DNA of 20,734 nucleotides from JBDNFP01 sp041689775 (lineage in GTDB: Bacteria; Bacteroidota; Bacteroidia; Cytophagales; Spirosomataceae): the NCBI GenBank assembly GCA_041689775.1, contig JBDNFP010000090.1, positions 1-20,734 on the forward strand, read 5' to 3'. Below, in pieces: positions 6,581 through 15,205 of the stretch; positions within the stretch are counted from its first letter, which is position 1; every line of letters begins with the position of its first letter. Under the pieces are notes generated by a model. The model searched no databases and had not been told where the DNA came from. It was given only the letters and a program-made list of their open reading frames with translations. The position numbers and the translations under genes are program-made.

Positions 6581-8083
6581 TTAGTACCCTGAGTTTTGTT
6601 TGAGTTTACTATTGTTTCTTACTTCGGCAGTTGGGATAGGAAACAACAGTTCCCGAGCCTGCAAAACCGGCCCGTAAGAAAATTTGTGGCCCACGAAGTC
6701 TTCAAATGTTTTGGTGGTAACGTTGAATGCCTTCCGCAAGCGGGCCATATCGTACCATGTTTTATTCTCAAAACTCAATTCATACCAGCGCTCTTTCAAG
6801 ATAGCCTCTCGTAGTTGTTCTTTTGTAAGGCCACTGAGGGCAGGAAGTTGGGCCCGTTGCCGGATTTTGTTTACCGCATCGTATACCTCGGGTGATGGCC
6901 CGGCGGCTTCGTTAGCGGCTTCGGCGTAGGTCAACAGTACTTCCGCGTACCTAAGTACGTTCCAGTTCAGGTTGCTGCTGGTGGTGGAGAGCTGCGCCTC
7001 GCTATCGAATAGTTTATAAATATAGTAGCCCCCCAGGTCACGAGTCTTGGTTCGGTCGCTACGCAGTGAAAAATTGCGGTAGTAGAATTGCTTCTCTTCG
7101 ACCCGCTTGTCACCTACGGCGTACGACTCCACAAACTCCTTGTTGGCAAAAATAGCCCCCGTTTCGTCGGTATAGGCCGAGATTCCCTGGTTGTAGGGAA
7201 TGATAGAACTCTGCCAGTTGGAGGGTAGTACAAAGGCGGCGTACTGCACCATGAAAATATTTTCCCCGATGTTTTTTCTGGCCGGAGTGTGCAGGTCGTC
7301 ATAAGAGGCAAACAGACTGTATTTGCCCGAAGTAATCACTTCTTTGGCCTTGTCAGCGGATTTCTGATAGTATTCCTTCTTCTGTAACGGGTACCCTGCC
7401 ATGGTGAGGTATACACTGGAAAGTAACGATTTGATGGCTCCCAGTGTAACCCGGCCCGACGCGTCGGTGTAGGGTAGTCCGGAGGCTTCGGCTTCGACTA
7501 GATCCGCCTCAATGAGCTTGTATATCCGCTCGGGCGTAGCCTGGTCGGGATAGAGCTCCGCTGATTTGAGGTTGATCGGCTCCGTAATGAGCGGAATGCT
7601 GCCGAATATCCGGACCAGTTCGTAGTAGTACAAAGCCCTCAGAAACCGGGCTTCGCCAAGGTATTTCTTCTTGGCAACTTCATCCATTGGTATATCGGGT
7701 ATTTTGGCAATTGCCAGGTTAGCGTTGGCAATACCCCGGTAGTTGTTTGTCCAATAGGTAGCCCCGTAGCCATTATCTGAGTTATTGACTAGGTTTCTGA
7801 CGAAGATGCTGTTCTGAGCTTGTCCAAGCTCCGTGTTGGCCAGTCCGGTTCCAAATTCCAACATCATCCAGGGGGCTCCTCCGAAGCCACCGCCCAGAGT
7901 ACCTCTCAGGCTTTGGTAAATGGAGTTTACTACGCTTTCGGCGTGTTCGGGCTTGGTAAAGTAGTTTTCCAGGGTAAAGTTTGACTTATCTGGTTCTTCA
8001 AGGAAGTCGGAGCATCCGGCGCCAAAGAGCAGCAATGATCCGGTAAGGGCAACCTGTATGAATTTTTTTATAGGAGTTCTCAT
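6581..8083 (-). CDS. SusD-like substrate-binding lipoprotein, locus 1
   Basis: This 500-residue surface lipoprotein of the SusD/RagB family forms the lid of a SusC transporter and binds the substrate outside the cell. The signal peptide ends in lipobox LFGAGC with the acylated cysteine at residue 24, followed by SDFLEEPDKS and a NYFTKPEHAESVVNSIYQ helix, as is usual at SusD N-termini. Later family landmarks are the YLGEARFLRALYYYELVRIF helix, the RYAEVLLTYAEAANEA segment, KERWYELSFE(N)KTWYDMARL, and the C-terminal LLFPIPTAEV...NSGY ending. Length is normal for the family. It begins 27 bases after the stop codon of susC1 and is surely cotranscribed with it. The gene ends before a long perfect hairpin. 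The ligand cannot be deduced from the sequence. Confidence 0.96.
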   Translation of the reverse strand: MRTPIKKFIQVALTGSLLLFGAGCSDFLEEPDKSNFTLENYFTKPEHAESVVNSIYQSLRGTLGGGFGGAPWMMLEFGTGLANTELGQAQNSIFVRNLVNNSDNGYGATYWTNNYRGIANANLAIAKIPDIPMDEVAKKKYLGEARFLRALYYYELVRIFGSIPLITEPINLKSAELYPDQATPERIYKLIEADLVEAEASGLPYTDASGRVTLGAIKSLLSSVYLTMAGYPLQKKEYYQKSADKAKEVITSGKYSLFASYDDLHTPARKNIGENIFMVQYAAFVLPSNWQSSIIPYNQGISAYTDETGAIFANKEFVESYAVGDKRVEEKQFYYRNFSLRSDRTKTRDLGGYYIYKLFDSEAQLSTTSSNLNWNVLRYAEVLLTYAEAANEAAGPSPEVYDAVNKIRQRAQLPALSGLTKEQLREAILKERWYELSFENKTWYDMARLRKAFNVTTKTFEDFVGHKFSYGPVLQARELLFPIPTAEVRNNSKLKQNSGY

Positions 8084-8110
8084 GAGATTTTCGATTAATG
8101 CATTAAAAAA

Positions 8111-11100
8111 TTACAGACCTATATTCAATCCGACCATAAATACCCGGGGCTTGGGGTACGCGTACAGGTCTACGCCCTGATCAAACGCCGCGCCCGAGGT
8201 GGATACTTCGGGGTCATATCCCTGGAATTTGGTTCGTAGGAAGAAGTTCTGGGCCGACACAAATGCCCGTAGCCGGTTTAAGTGCAGTTTTTCGGTGACG
8301 TTATTGGAGAACCGATAAGCCAATAGAAAATTACGACCGCGTAGGAATGAGCCATCCTGCACCCGGTAGGTGTCATTGTTGGTATTATAACCGGCCGACA
8401 CGGGACGAAGCTGGGCTAGGGGAGTATCCTGGTTTTCGGGTGTCCAGCCGTTGAGCACAGTTTTGAAACTGTTGGCGATGCCTACCCGGTCTTCGGCGGA
8501 GTGCTTGCTGCGGAACAGCACGTCATTGCCGTACATGAACTGCAAATCTACGGTCAGGTCAAAGTTTCCGTAGCTGAAGGTATTGAGTAATGTACCGAAG
8601 CCATCAGGGATACCCTTACCAATCACCACCCGGTCGTTGTCGTTGATTTTTCCGTCATTATTGGTGTCTTGGTACTTGATGTCGCCCGGTTTTTTGAGGT
8701 ACTTGGCGGCTTCTGATTCCTCACTAGTATTCCAGGTACCCAAATGCACGAATCCGAAGAAGGAACCCACCGGCTCACCTTCGCGAACAATCGTGGATCC
8801 CGTGAAGATGTCAGCCCCACCGGTCAGGGATTTTACCCGGTTACGGTTGATGGAAATATTGAAGGTCGTGTTCCAGCTAAATCTTGAGGTGGCGATATTG
8901 ACGGTGTTAATGGCAAATTCTACGCCCTGATTTACCATACTTCCCACATTCTGACTGACCGACGTGAAGCCACTGCTGGAAGGTACCGGAGCACTGAGTA
9001 GCATATTGGAAGTGAGCTTCCGATAAATATCGGCCTCCACTGTGATGCGGTTGTTAAATAGCCCCAGTTCCAAACCGGCGTCGGTTTGAAGCGTCTTCTC
9101 CCACCGGAGGTCGGGGTTGGCGAGGCGATTGACGCCAATTCCGACCTGACGCGCTCCGTTGAAGATGACCGAATAGTTGCCCAAACCCGCCAGGGCCTGA
9201 TAGGCGGTGATTTCGGAGTTACCCGTGACACCGACACTACTGCGGATTTTTAGATTGGAAATGGCTGGAATTCCCTTCATGAATTCTTCTTCGGTGACAC
9301 GCCAGGCTAGTGCCGCCGAGGGGAACAAGGCGTACTGGTTAGCCGAACCAAATTTGGACGAGCCGTCGATTCGCCCGGTGAACGTGAGCAGGTATCTATC
9401 CTTAAGACCGTAATTGATGCGGCCAAAGTAAGAGTTCAATCCGTATGCACTCGTGCTGGAAGAAGGGGCTACCGCTACGGCACCCGCGCCCAGGTTGTTG
9501 AATTGGAAGTAGTCGTCCTGAAAACGCTGAGCTTGTGCTCGGGAAGTGAATCGGTCTACGTGCTGCCAAGCTACCCCCAGCAATGCGTTGAAAGAGTGAA
9601 TATTGGCAATTCTGGTGTTGTAGGTCAAGTAATTTTCAAACTGCCAGGAGTTGTGACGAGCATTGTCGATGTATGCGTCTCCCCCCTGATTGCGCGAAAT
9701 ATAATTGAGCGTACGTCCCCCGTAATAATCGATCCGTTGATTGATGATGTTAGTACCCAGCGTGGTTCGTAGTTCGAGTCCTTTTGCCAGATTGATGTTG
9801 GAATACACACTACCTAGCATCGTTTGGGTTTTGAGTAAATAGATTCGCTCGGTCACAACCTGAATAGGGCTACCACCACCCTCCATACCGGGATAGTTTT
9901 CGTTGCTTCCCCAGCGGCCATCGGGATATTTTACCGGAACAATGGGGAGCTCCTCCAGCACCTGCCGCATGGGGATAATTCCCCCGCCGCCCAGCGGGTC
10001 AACCTGATTTTCGCTCTGATCGTTGTAGCTCAATGAACCACCCACTTTGAGCCATTTCTTTATTTGACTGTCCATCACAAAACGCCCCGAATACCGTTTG
10101 AGCCATGACTCTTTCATGAGACCTTCCTCGTTGCGGTAGCCCATGTACAAGCCAAAGTTGTCCTTGCCATTGCCGCCGGCAAATGAAAGCTGATGATTTT
10201 GGGTTTTTGCTCTCCGGAAAGCTTCATCCTGCCAATCGGTATCGTACAGCGGTTTACCGCTGCCGTCAAATAGCAGGGGATTGGTGCGCTTGGTCTTGGG
10301 GTCGGTGAATTTTCCGCCCGCCCAGCCGACGGGATCGTACTTTTTGGCATTCTGGTAGGCGATATCTTCCGCCCGGAGAAATTCTTCTGAGTTAAGCAAA
10401 GGAATTTTCTTTGGCAATACGCCCACGCTAAATTCCGTGTCGTAGTTGACACTGCCACCGTTGGTGCTGCCACGCTTGGTGGTTACCAGAATAACCCCGT
10501 TTGCTCCCCGTGCACCGTAAATGGCCGTGGCCGAGGCATCTTTTAGTACCTCCACGGAGGCGATGTCGTTGGGGTTGATGAAGTCGATTGGTGTGCTGCC
10601 ATTGGCGAGGTCGGTGGCGTTAAGAATCACACCATCAATAACGTAGAGTGGGTTATTGGCTACGCTCACGGAGGTGTTTCCCCGGATGCGGATGTTGGCG
10701 CGTCCACCGGGCCGACCGGAGTTGGTTGAAACGTTGACGCCCGTGATGCGGCCGCTCAACGCCTGATTCAGCGAAGCCACGGGGCGTTCCCGCAGCGTTT
10801 CCCCTTTTACCGTGCCAACGGCTCCCGTGAGGTCCGATTTTCTTTGTACACCGTAGCCCACCACCACTACTTCGTCCAGTGATTTGTTGTCTACGCTCAT
10901 CTTTACTTCGATTTGCGTTTGGTTTCCCACCAGGATTTCCTGGGTGACGTATCCCACGAAACTGAACACCAGGGTGGGGCTAGGTTCGGGAATGTCAAGT
11001 TGAAAGGTACCCTCACCGGTGGTTGAGGTACCACGCGTGGTGCCTTTCACTACTACGCTGACGCCGGGCAGGCCATTGCCGTTTTCGTCTTTTACTTTTC

Positions 11101-11593
11101 CATTAATAATGCGCTTGGGAGATTCCGCTTTTTCTTCCTCTACCTGAGTCGTTTGTGGTTCCGGCTGGGGAGAAGAAGAGGAGAGCCTTTCCAGATTAGG
11201 CCTGTAATCGGCTCTCTCTCTCTCATTCCGGGAAGCGGATTCTTTTTGGGCAGCATTCTCCGTAATAATAAAAGTGCCATTTCGCAACTTCTTGTATTTA
11301 AGGTTGGTCGACCTTAAAACATTTTCGAGGTTACTCTCGGCCGAAAGCGAATAATTTACACTTGCCGACGATACGGCACGACTGTTCACGAGCCGATCTT
11401 CAAAAATAATTTCAACATTGTACTGCTGCTGTATTTCCAGCAGGATAGACTTTAACTGTACCATTCTAACGGTTGTGCCAGTCGGTTTTTGCTGAATAAA
11501 GGCAAGGGTCTGTGCGAATACCGATGCTGGTATAAGGCAGGTAAATACCAGGACTATCCCTAAAAATCGGGTTAGTAAAAGTTGTTTTAACAT
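8111..11593 (-). CDS. SusC-like TonB-dependent transporter with STN signalling domain, locus 1
   Basis: This 1160-residue outer-membrane protein imports a substrate captured with its SusD partner, powered by TonB. A signal peptide (1-28, ending VFAQ) is followed by an STN domain at about 40-112, which contacts a FecR anti-sigma factor in transducer-type receptors. Next come a charged, proline-rich linker (113-160), a carboxypeptidase-regulatory-like domain (163-232, GKVKDENGNGLPGVSVVVKG), the TonB-box region DEVVVVGYG (240-248), and the plug (about 250-375), which ends in the SusC hallmark RGANGVILVTTKRG (362-375). A beta-barrel fills the rest. The linker DNA carries a CT/GA dinucleotide run (11212-11224). 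The ATG lies just 5 bases after the fecR1 stop codon. The STN domain together with neighbouring sigma and fecR genes indicates substrate-induced self-regulation. Confidence 0.96.
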   Translation of the reverse strand: MLKQLLLTRFLGIVLVFTCLIPASVFAQTLAFIQQKPTGTTVRMVQLKSILLEIQQQYNVEIIFEDRLVNSRAVSSASVNYSLSAESNLENVLRSTNLKYKKLRNGTFIITENAAQKESASRNERERADYRPNLERLSSSSPQPEPQTTQVEEEKAESPKRIINGKVKDENGNGLPGVSVVVKGTTRGTSTTGEGTFQLDIPEPSPTLVFSFVGYVTQEILVGNQTQIEVKMSVDNKSLDEVVVVGYGVQRKSDLTGAVGTVKGETLRERPVASLNQALSGRITGVNVSTNSGRPGGRANIRIRGNTSVSVANNPLYVIDGVILNATDLANGSTPIDFINPNDIASVEVLKDASATAIYGARGANGVILVTTKRGSTNGGSVNYDTEFSVGVLPKKIPLLNSEEFLRAEDIAYQNAKKYDPVGWAGGKFTDPKTKRTNPLLFDGSGKPLYDTDWQDEAFRRAKTQNHQLSFAGGNGKDNFGLYMGYRNEEGLMKESWLKRYSGRFVMDSQIKKWLKVGGSLSYNDQSENQVDPLGGGGIIPMRQVLEELPIVPVKYPDGRWGSNENYPGMEGGGSPIQVVTERIYLLKTQTMLGSVYSNINLAKGLELRTTLGTNIINQRIDYYGGRTLNYISRNQGGDAYIDNARHNSWQFENYLTYNTRIANIHSFNALLGVAWQHVDRFTSRAQAQRFQDDYFQFNNLGAGAVAVAPSSSTSAYGLNSYFGRINYGLKDRYLLTFTGRIDGSSKFGSANQYALFPSAALAWRVTEEEFMKGIPAISNLKIRSSVGVTGNSEITAYQALAGLGNYSVIFNGARQVGIGVNRLANPDLRWEKTLQTDAGLELGLFNNRITVEADIYRKLTSNMLLSAPVPSSSGFTSVSQNVGSMVNQGVEFAINTVNIATSRFSWNTTFNISINRNRVKSLTGGADIFTGSTIVREGEPVGSFFGFVHLGTWNTSEESEAAKYLKKPGDIKYQDTNNDGKINDNDRVVIGKGIPDGFGTLLNTFSYGNFDLTVDLQFMYGNDVLFRSKHSAEDRVGIANSFKTVLNGWTPENQDTPLAQLRPVSAGYNTNNDTYRVQDGSFLRGRNFLLAYRFSNNVTEKLHLNRLRAFVSAQNFFLRTKFQGYDPEVSTSGAAFDQGVDLYAYPKPRVFMVGLNIGL
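11212..11224. repeat. CT/GA dinucleotide tract inside susC1
   Basis: Six and a half CT units on the plus strand (GA in the coding strand) encode Glu-Arg-Glu-Arg at residues 124-127 of SusC1, in the linker between the STN and carboxypeptidase-like domains. Slippage by one unit would shift the frame just after the signalling domain. Confidence 0.7.
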
Positions 11594-11598
11594 AGCAA

Positions 11599-11630
11599 TT
11601 AGGATTTAGGATTTAGGGTTGGGTTTAGGA
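11599..11630. repeat. TTAGG-rich degenerate repeat, copy 2, within the fecR1 3' end
   Basis: Repeated units ttagg-attt-agg-attt-aggg-ttggg-ttt-agg fill this stretch. On the coding strand it reads CCTAAA-type units, which are translated as the FecR1 tail LNPTLNPKS and supply the TAA stop. It ends 5 bases before the susC1 start codon, so it also forms that gene's upstream leader. Confidence 0.6.
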
Positions 11631-12612
11631 GTAGTAAAGTTTTTTTATCTTTTCTGATATGCAGGTTCAGAACTTCGGTCAGGACGCTAATAAGATCTTC
11701 GGCCGTTTGGGCCTTGAAATTACCGGTAATCGTCCGAGTGGCTATTTCCGGGTCTTCAATTTTGACCACGATGCCAAAATTTTCTTCGATCAGAGCGCAA
11801 ATTTCCAATACCGAGGTGTTGTTGAATATAAATCGCTGTTCTTTCCAGGCGGCGTGTAGTTCAGGAGTATCCGTCGACTCTACGGTGAGGTTTCCCTCCT
11901 GATTCACCGTAACGAGCTCGCCAGGTTTCATCATCAAGTTTCGCTTCTCTAATCCTTCGGTATAGTCGAGGCGAATCTTACCCTGCGATAGTGCTACTTT
12001 GGTACCTCGCGAACGAGCAAAAACAGTAAACTCGGTACCTAGTACTTCCACCTGAAACGTATCGGATGTTTTGACGATGAAACGTTGGTGATCGGAAGTA
12101 TGCCTGACCGAAAATTGCGCTTCGCCCGATAGGAATACTTCCCGTTGCCCGGTATTAAATTCAAAACGCGGTACTAGTAACGAGGAGTTAGCGTTAAGCG
12201 TTACATGGCTGCCATCTTCAAGGACAAAAGCGCTCGTTTGCCCGTAGTCAGTTTTGTAGTTTTTGTATAAAATAGGTTTGCGCAATAGCCAACCGGCAAT
12301 ACAAAAGATAAACACCACCGAGGCCGCCAATAACCAATCCCTTCTGAATATACGTTGGGTTTCTACTGGGGATTCGGAAGCCGTTTCACTAGTGATGCCT
12401 TGTTCTTCTATCTTATCTGTAAGCCTGGTGTATCCCTGATCAATGTTTGTTTGGTACTGGGGTGATTGTCTTTCCCACTCAAATAGCCACTGATAAAATT
12501 GCTCCGTATTCGATTCGTCTTTGAGCCATGCATCGGTTTGTTGTTTTTCCAGTGGGGTGGCGCGCCCTGCCAGATATTCAAATAGTGTATGTTTAGAGAG
12601 GGTATGTTTCAT
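11599..12612 (-). CDS. FecR-type anti-sigma factor, locus 1
   Basis: This inner-membrane regulator is predicted to hold the adjacent ECF sigma factor inactive until SusC1 reports substrate. I start it at the ATG at 12612-12610 (MKHTLSKHTLFEYLAG), giving 337 residues. The frame is open back to 12705, but those 31 extra residues overlap the sigma gene and do not look like the usual N-terminal start. The N-terminal cytoplasmic anti-sigma part (1-90) includes TPLEKQQTDAWL. One membrane span lies at about 93-110 (WLLAASVVFIFCIAGWLL). The periplasmic FecR domain follows (about 122-215), with LEDGSHVTLNANSSL and VFLSGEAQFSV. A C-terminal domain with FNNTSVLEICALIEENFGI and ITGNFKAQTAEDLI resembles an STN-like fold and is the likely contact with the SusC STN domain. 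It lies 56 bases after sigma 1 and 5 before susC1. Its last residues are encoded by TTAGG-type repeats. Confidence 0.93.
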   Translation of the reverse strand: MKHTLSKHTLFEYLAGRATPLEKQQTDAWLKDESNTEQFYQWLFEWERQSPQYQTNIDQGYTRLTDKIEEQGITSETASESPVETQRIFRRDWLLAASVVFIFCIAGWLLRKPILYKNYKTDYGQTSAFVLEDGSHVTLNANSSLLVPRFEFNTGQREVFLSGEAQFSVRHTSDHQRFIVKTSDTFQVEVLGTEFTVFARSRGTKVALSQGKIRLDYTEGLEKRNLMMKPGELVTVNQEGNLTVESTDTPELHAAWKEQRFIFNNTSVLEICALIEENFGIVVKIEDPEIATRTITGNFKAQTAEDLISVLTEVLNLHIRKDKKTLLLLNPTLNPKS

Positions 12613-12668
12613 TGTAGTAGATTGTATGAAGTGGGATGAGGTAGGTTTCTCCCTGATCGAGGTATTGC

Positions 12669-13319
12669 TTACTGGGTGATCATTAGTATAAATAGGGCGA
12701 TCCATTCACCTCGTAAGGCATCGCGTAAGTGACGAAGTGCTTTCGAAATATGGACTTCTACGGTTTTTGGGGAGATCTGAAGTTCCTCGGCTATTTCCTT
12801 ATACTTTTTATCATCAAAGCGGCTCATCAGAAAAACCCGCTGACACTGAGTGGGTAGCTCGGCAATAGTCTGATTGACTTTTAGAAATAAATGGTTGTAT
12901 TGTACTTCGGCGTCAGGACTCTGTTGAACCATATCCTGATGGTTTTCAAATGAAGCGTCTAGGGGAGTATTGCGGGTAAATTCCCTTCTTAGGTAGTTGA
13001 AGGCCTCATTTCTAACCGAACGAAAAAGGTAGCTGTTGTAAGATGTGGTTACATGCCGGAACGCCTCGGTTTTATAAAACTGAAAAAAGACTTCGCTTAC
13101 CAGATCTTCGGCAATCTGCCGGGAATACACGAAACGTACCGCGTGGCTACAAAGGGGACCATAGTACTTCCTAAAAAGAAGAGCAAGTCCTTGCCGGGGG
13201 TCTTCCTCGAATGTTTTCCTAAGCAATAGCTCGCCGTCAAGCTGACGACTTTTACCATCTTCCAACAGCTTAGGCGAAAGCTTTTCTGAACCAGAATAAT
13301 CAGGTAATGAGTGAAGCAT
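12669..13319 (-). CDS. ECF RNA polymerase sigma factor, locus 1
   Basis: This 216-residue sigma-70 family factor of the extracytoplasmic-function type is predicted to direct transcription of its own susC/susD genes once released by FecR1. Region 2 spans about 45-112 (LLFRKYYGPLCSHAVRFV, then IAEDLVSEVFFQFYK, and YLFRSVRNEAFNYLRR). Region 4 spans about 150-201 (LPTQCQRVFLMSRFDDKKYK, EIAEELQISPKTVEVHISKA), with a clear helix-turn-helix. An N-terminal extension of about 35 residues precedes region 2. The protein ends in a short hydrophobic tail, WIALFILMITQ, a feature shared with the sigma factor of locus 2. It is the first gene of locus 1, with a 372-base region upstream that separates it from locus 2. 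The family call is firm; the target promoters are not visible. Confidence 0.95.
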   Translation of the reverse strand: MLHSLPDYSGSEKLSPKLLEDGKSRQLDGELLLRKTFEEDPRQGLALLFRKYYGPLCSHAVRFVYSRQIAEDLVSEVFFQFYKTEAFRHVTTSYNSYLFRSVRNEAFNYLRREFTRNTPLDASFENHQDMVQQSPDAEVQYNHLFLKVNQTIAELPTQCQRVFLMSRFDDKKYKEIAEELQISPKTVEVHISKALRHLRDALRGEWIALFILMITQ

Positions 13320-13628
13320 ACGGGTATTTTTATCATTAAGTACTCGTATGACTCACAACTTGGTCAATACCCTTAGTGAATTGGTATAAAAAAGAGAAAA
13401 AGTTTTATAAAAAAGGGTTTGGTATAGGTTGCAAAGAGTAGGAAGTACTTATTGGCTCTCTGTACATGCGGTGTAGTTGGCTTGGCAACTCCACTTGGGC
13501 TTATATTTCGTGAGTATACTCTTTATTCGTAGATCGGTGGCGCGGTATATTCCTCGATTTTAGGGAACTCCCAGCCTCTGTCTATCAATTGTAGTAAAAG
13601 TATAGAGGGGGTGCTTTTAAAACAATAG
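13320..13628. other. Intergenic region between locus 2 and the sigma gene of locus 1
   Basis: This stretch should hold the promoter of sigma 1. Read on the minus strand it has T/A-rich runs at 13381-13420 and a TTGACC 39-44 bases before the ATG, but no convincing paired promoter boxes. A weak palindrome AGTTGGCTTGGCAACT occupies 13475-13490. A coding-like fragment on the minus strand at about 13605-13523 reads LIDRGWEFPKIEEYTAPPIY then Glu and stop. It has no start codon and no known match, so it may be a gene remnant or chance. Confidence 0.5.
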
Positions 13629-13667
13629 AAAGCCCGCTTTCCAAGAAATGATGGTAAAGCGGGCTTT
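13629..13667 (-). terminator. Rho-independent terminator of locus 2, after susD2
   Basis: A perfect 12-bp stem pairs AAAGCCCGCTTT (13629-13640) with AAAGCGGGCTTT (13656-13667) across a 15-base loop. On the minus strand it is followed by CTATTGTTTT, and it lies 25 bases after the susD2 stop codon. This is the expected end of the sigma-fecR-susC-susD transcript of locus 2. Confidence 0.85.
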
Positions 13668-13691
13668 GTATGGCAAGGAGTAGACTACACA

Positions 13692-15194
13692 CTACTTATT
13701 ATACCCACGGTTCTGCGTCAGGTTGGTATTGAGCTGAATAGCCGCCGATGGTACCGGCCACAGGTAGTCGCGGGCAGGGTCAAAGGTGCGGGTATCTACC
13801 CGCTTTCCCAGAAAATTAAAAGCTTCTGCATTCATAGTGCTTTCAGCGGTGCGCCAGCGGCGAATGTCAAAGTAGTACAGGCCTTCACCGGCGGTTTCGA
13901 TGCGGCGCTCGTGGCGAATCTCCTGGCGCAATTGATCTTTCGACAGGCCGGGTGTCACGGCCGGCATACCGGCACGGGTACGTAGCAAGTTCAAGGCCGC
14001 ATAGACCGAGGCATCAGGGCCGACGGCTTCATTCTGGGCTTCGGCGTAGTTGAGCAGTACTTCGCCGTAGCGGAGCACGATGTTATTGAGATCGGAGATG
14101 TTGTCTACCTTTCCGGCCGGAGCGGCTTCGTTGTCTTTGTAGGTAGTGCCCTTTTTGAGCCCAAAACCCGTTTGTGGGTAGGTGGAGGCTACTACGGCTT
14201 TCCCCTTGAACTGACTACCCACGGTCATGATGGTAGCATTTAGGCGGGGATCACGATTTTTGTAGGGGTTAGCCGGATCATACAGGGGTGAACTGCCGAG
14301 GGGTTTACCATCAAGCATGTAGAAATCATTGACGAGGTCGAGCACAGGAGCATACCCATTAAACTGATCGTAGTTGATATCATTGCCATGAACGTACTCG
14401 GGATTTTTGTACTGTACGTCAAAAATAACCTCAACATTCCCTTCATTTTCTTGCATAAAAAGACCTCGAAAATCGGGGAATAGGGTGTATATTTTGGCAT
14501 CCATTACCGCTTTGGCAGCGGTAGCTGCCTCGGGCCATTTACTAGCATATAGCAAGGCACGTGTTTTAAGAGCCAAGGCAGCCCCCGATGTGGCTCTACC
14601 CTTATCTGCCCCAGAAAACGTTTTAGGAAGGTCAGCCGTGGCCACATCAAGGTCTTTTGTGATCTGATTTAACACTTCGTCGGCAGAATTACGAGGCAAA
14701 ATGCCTTGCTCAGCTTTGGGTGCGTCTAGTATAACGGGTACGCCACCATACGTAGACCACAAATCGAAGTAGAACAAGGCCCGAAGAAATTTGGCTTCGG
14801 CCGAGTAGCGCTTTTTGTTCGTATCGGTCATTTTGATGTCACCAATGCGGGCAAGCAGAGTATTGGTGCGTCCAATTCCGGCATAGGCTTGATCCCAGCG
14901 GTTGTTAATGAAGGAGGTGTTGCTGGCATCATGGATACCCCTTGCAATATTTCCGATTGCGCTTTGGTAAGCATAAGCATTAGGCGTTGCGCATTCGAGC
15001 TCTCCCATGATTTGACCTCCGTGTAAAGCCCCATTGAGGAGTACATTATAAATACCATTTAGACCAGCCACGGCGTGCTCCTCCGTTTGCCAGAAGGTTT
15101 GCTCCGTGAACCGATCGGTAGGGTCCACGTCCAGCATTGACTGGTTGCAGGAACTTAGGATAGCAGTGAGTACGAGTATGATATATTTTTTCAT
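13692..15194 (-). CDS. SusD-like substrate-binding lipoprotein, locus 2
   Basis: This second SusD/RagB-family lipoprotein, also 500 residues, is predicted to cap SusC2 at the cell surface and capture its ligand. The signal peptide is short (MKKYIILVLTAILSSC) with the lipidated cysteine at residue 16, followed by the typical LDVDPTDRFTEQTFW opening. Family landmarks are YSAEAKFLRALFYFDLWSTY, LRYGEVLLNYAEAQNEAVG, LRTRAGMP, LRQEIRHERRIETAGEGLYY and the ending DYLWPVPSAAIQLNTNLTQN. It starts 11 bases after the susC2 stop codon, so the two are one transcriptional unit, and a strong terminator follows. Sequence similarity to SusD1 is limited to the family landmarks, which suggests a different substrate rather than a recent duplication. 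The ligand is unknown. Confidence 0.96.
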   Translation of the reverse strand: MKKYIILVLTAILSSCNQSMLDVDPTDRFTEQTFWQTEEHAVAGLNGIYNVLLNGALHGGQIMGELECATPNAYAYQSAIGNIARGIHDASNTSFINNRWDQAYAGIGRTNTLLARIGDIKMTDTNKKRYSAEAKFLRALFYFDLWSTYGGVPVILDAPKAEQGILPRNSADEVLNQITKDLDVATADLPKTFSGADKGRATSGAALALKTRALLYASKWPEAATAAKAVMDAKIYTLFPDFRGLFMQENEGNVEVIFDVQYKNPEYVHGNDINYDQFNGYAPVLDLVNDFYMLDGKPLGSSPLYDPANPYKNRDPRLNATIMTVGSQFKGKAVVASTYPQTGFGLKKGTTYKDNEAAPAGKVDNISDLNNIVLRYGEVLLNYAEAQNEAVGPDASVYAALNLLRTRAGMPAVTPGLSKDQLRQEIRHERRIETAGEGLYYFDIRRWRTAESTMNAEAFNFLGKRVDTRTFDPARDYLWPVPSAAIQLNTNLTQNRGYNK

Positions 15195-15205
15195 GATCTG
15201 TTCTA

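Noticed and set aside
11599..11630. Telomere-like repeat as a chromosome end
   Set aside because: It is only about 30 bases, lies inside an operon and partly codes for protein, so it cannot be a replicon end.
12613..12705. Upstream extension of fecR1 by 31 residues
   Set aside because: It overlaps the sigma gene and adds sequence without family resemblance. The internal ATG at 12612 gives a typical FecR N-terminus.
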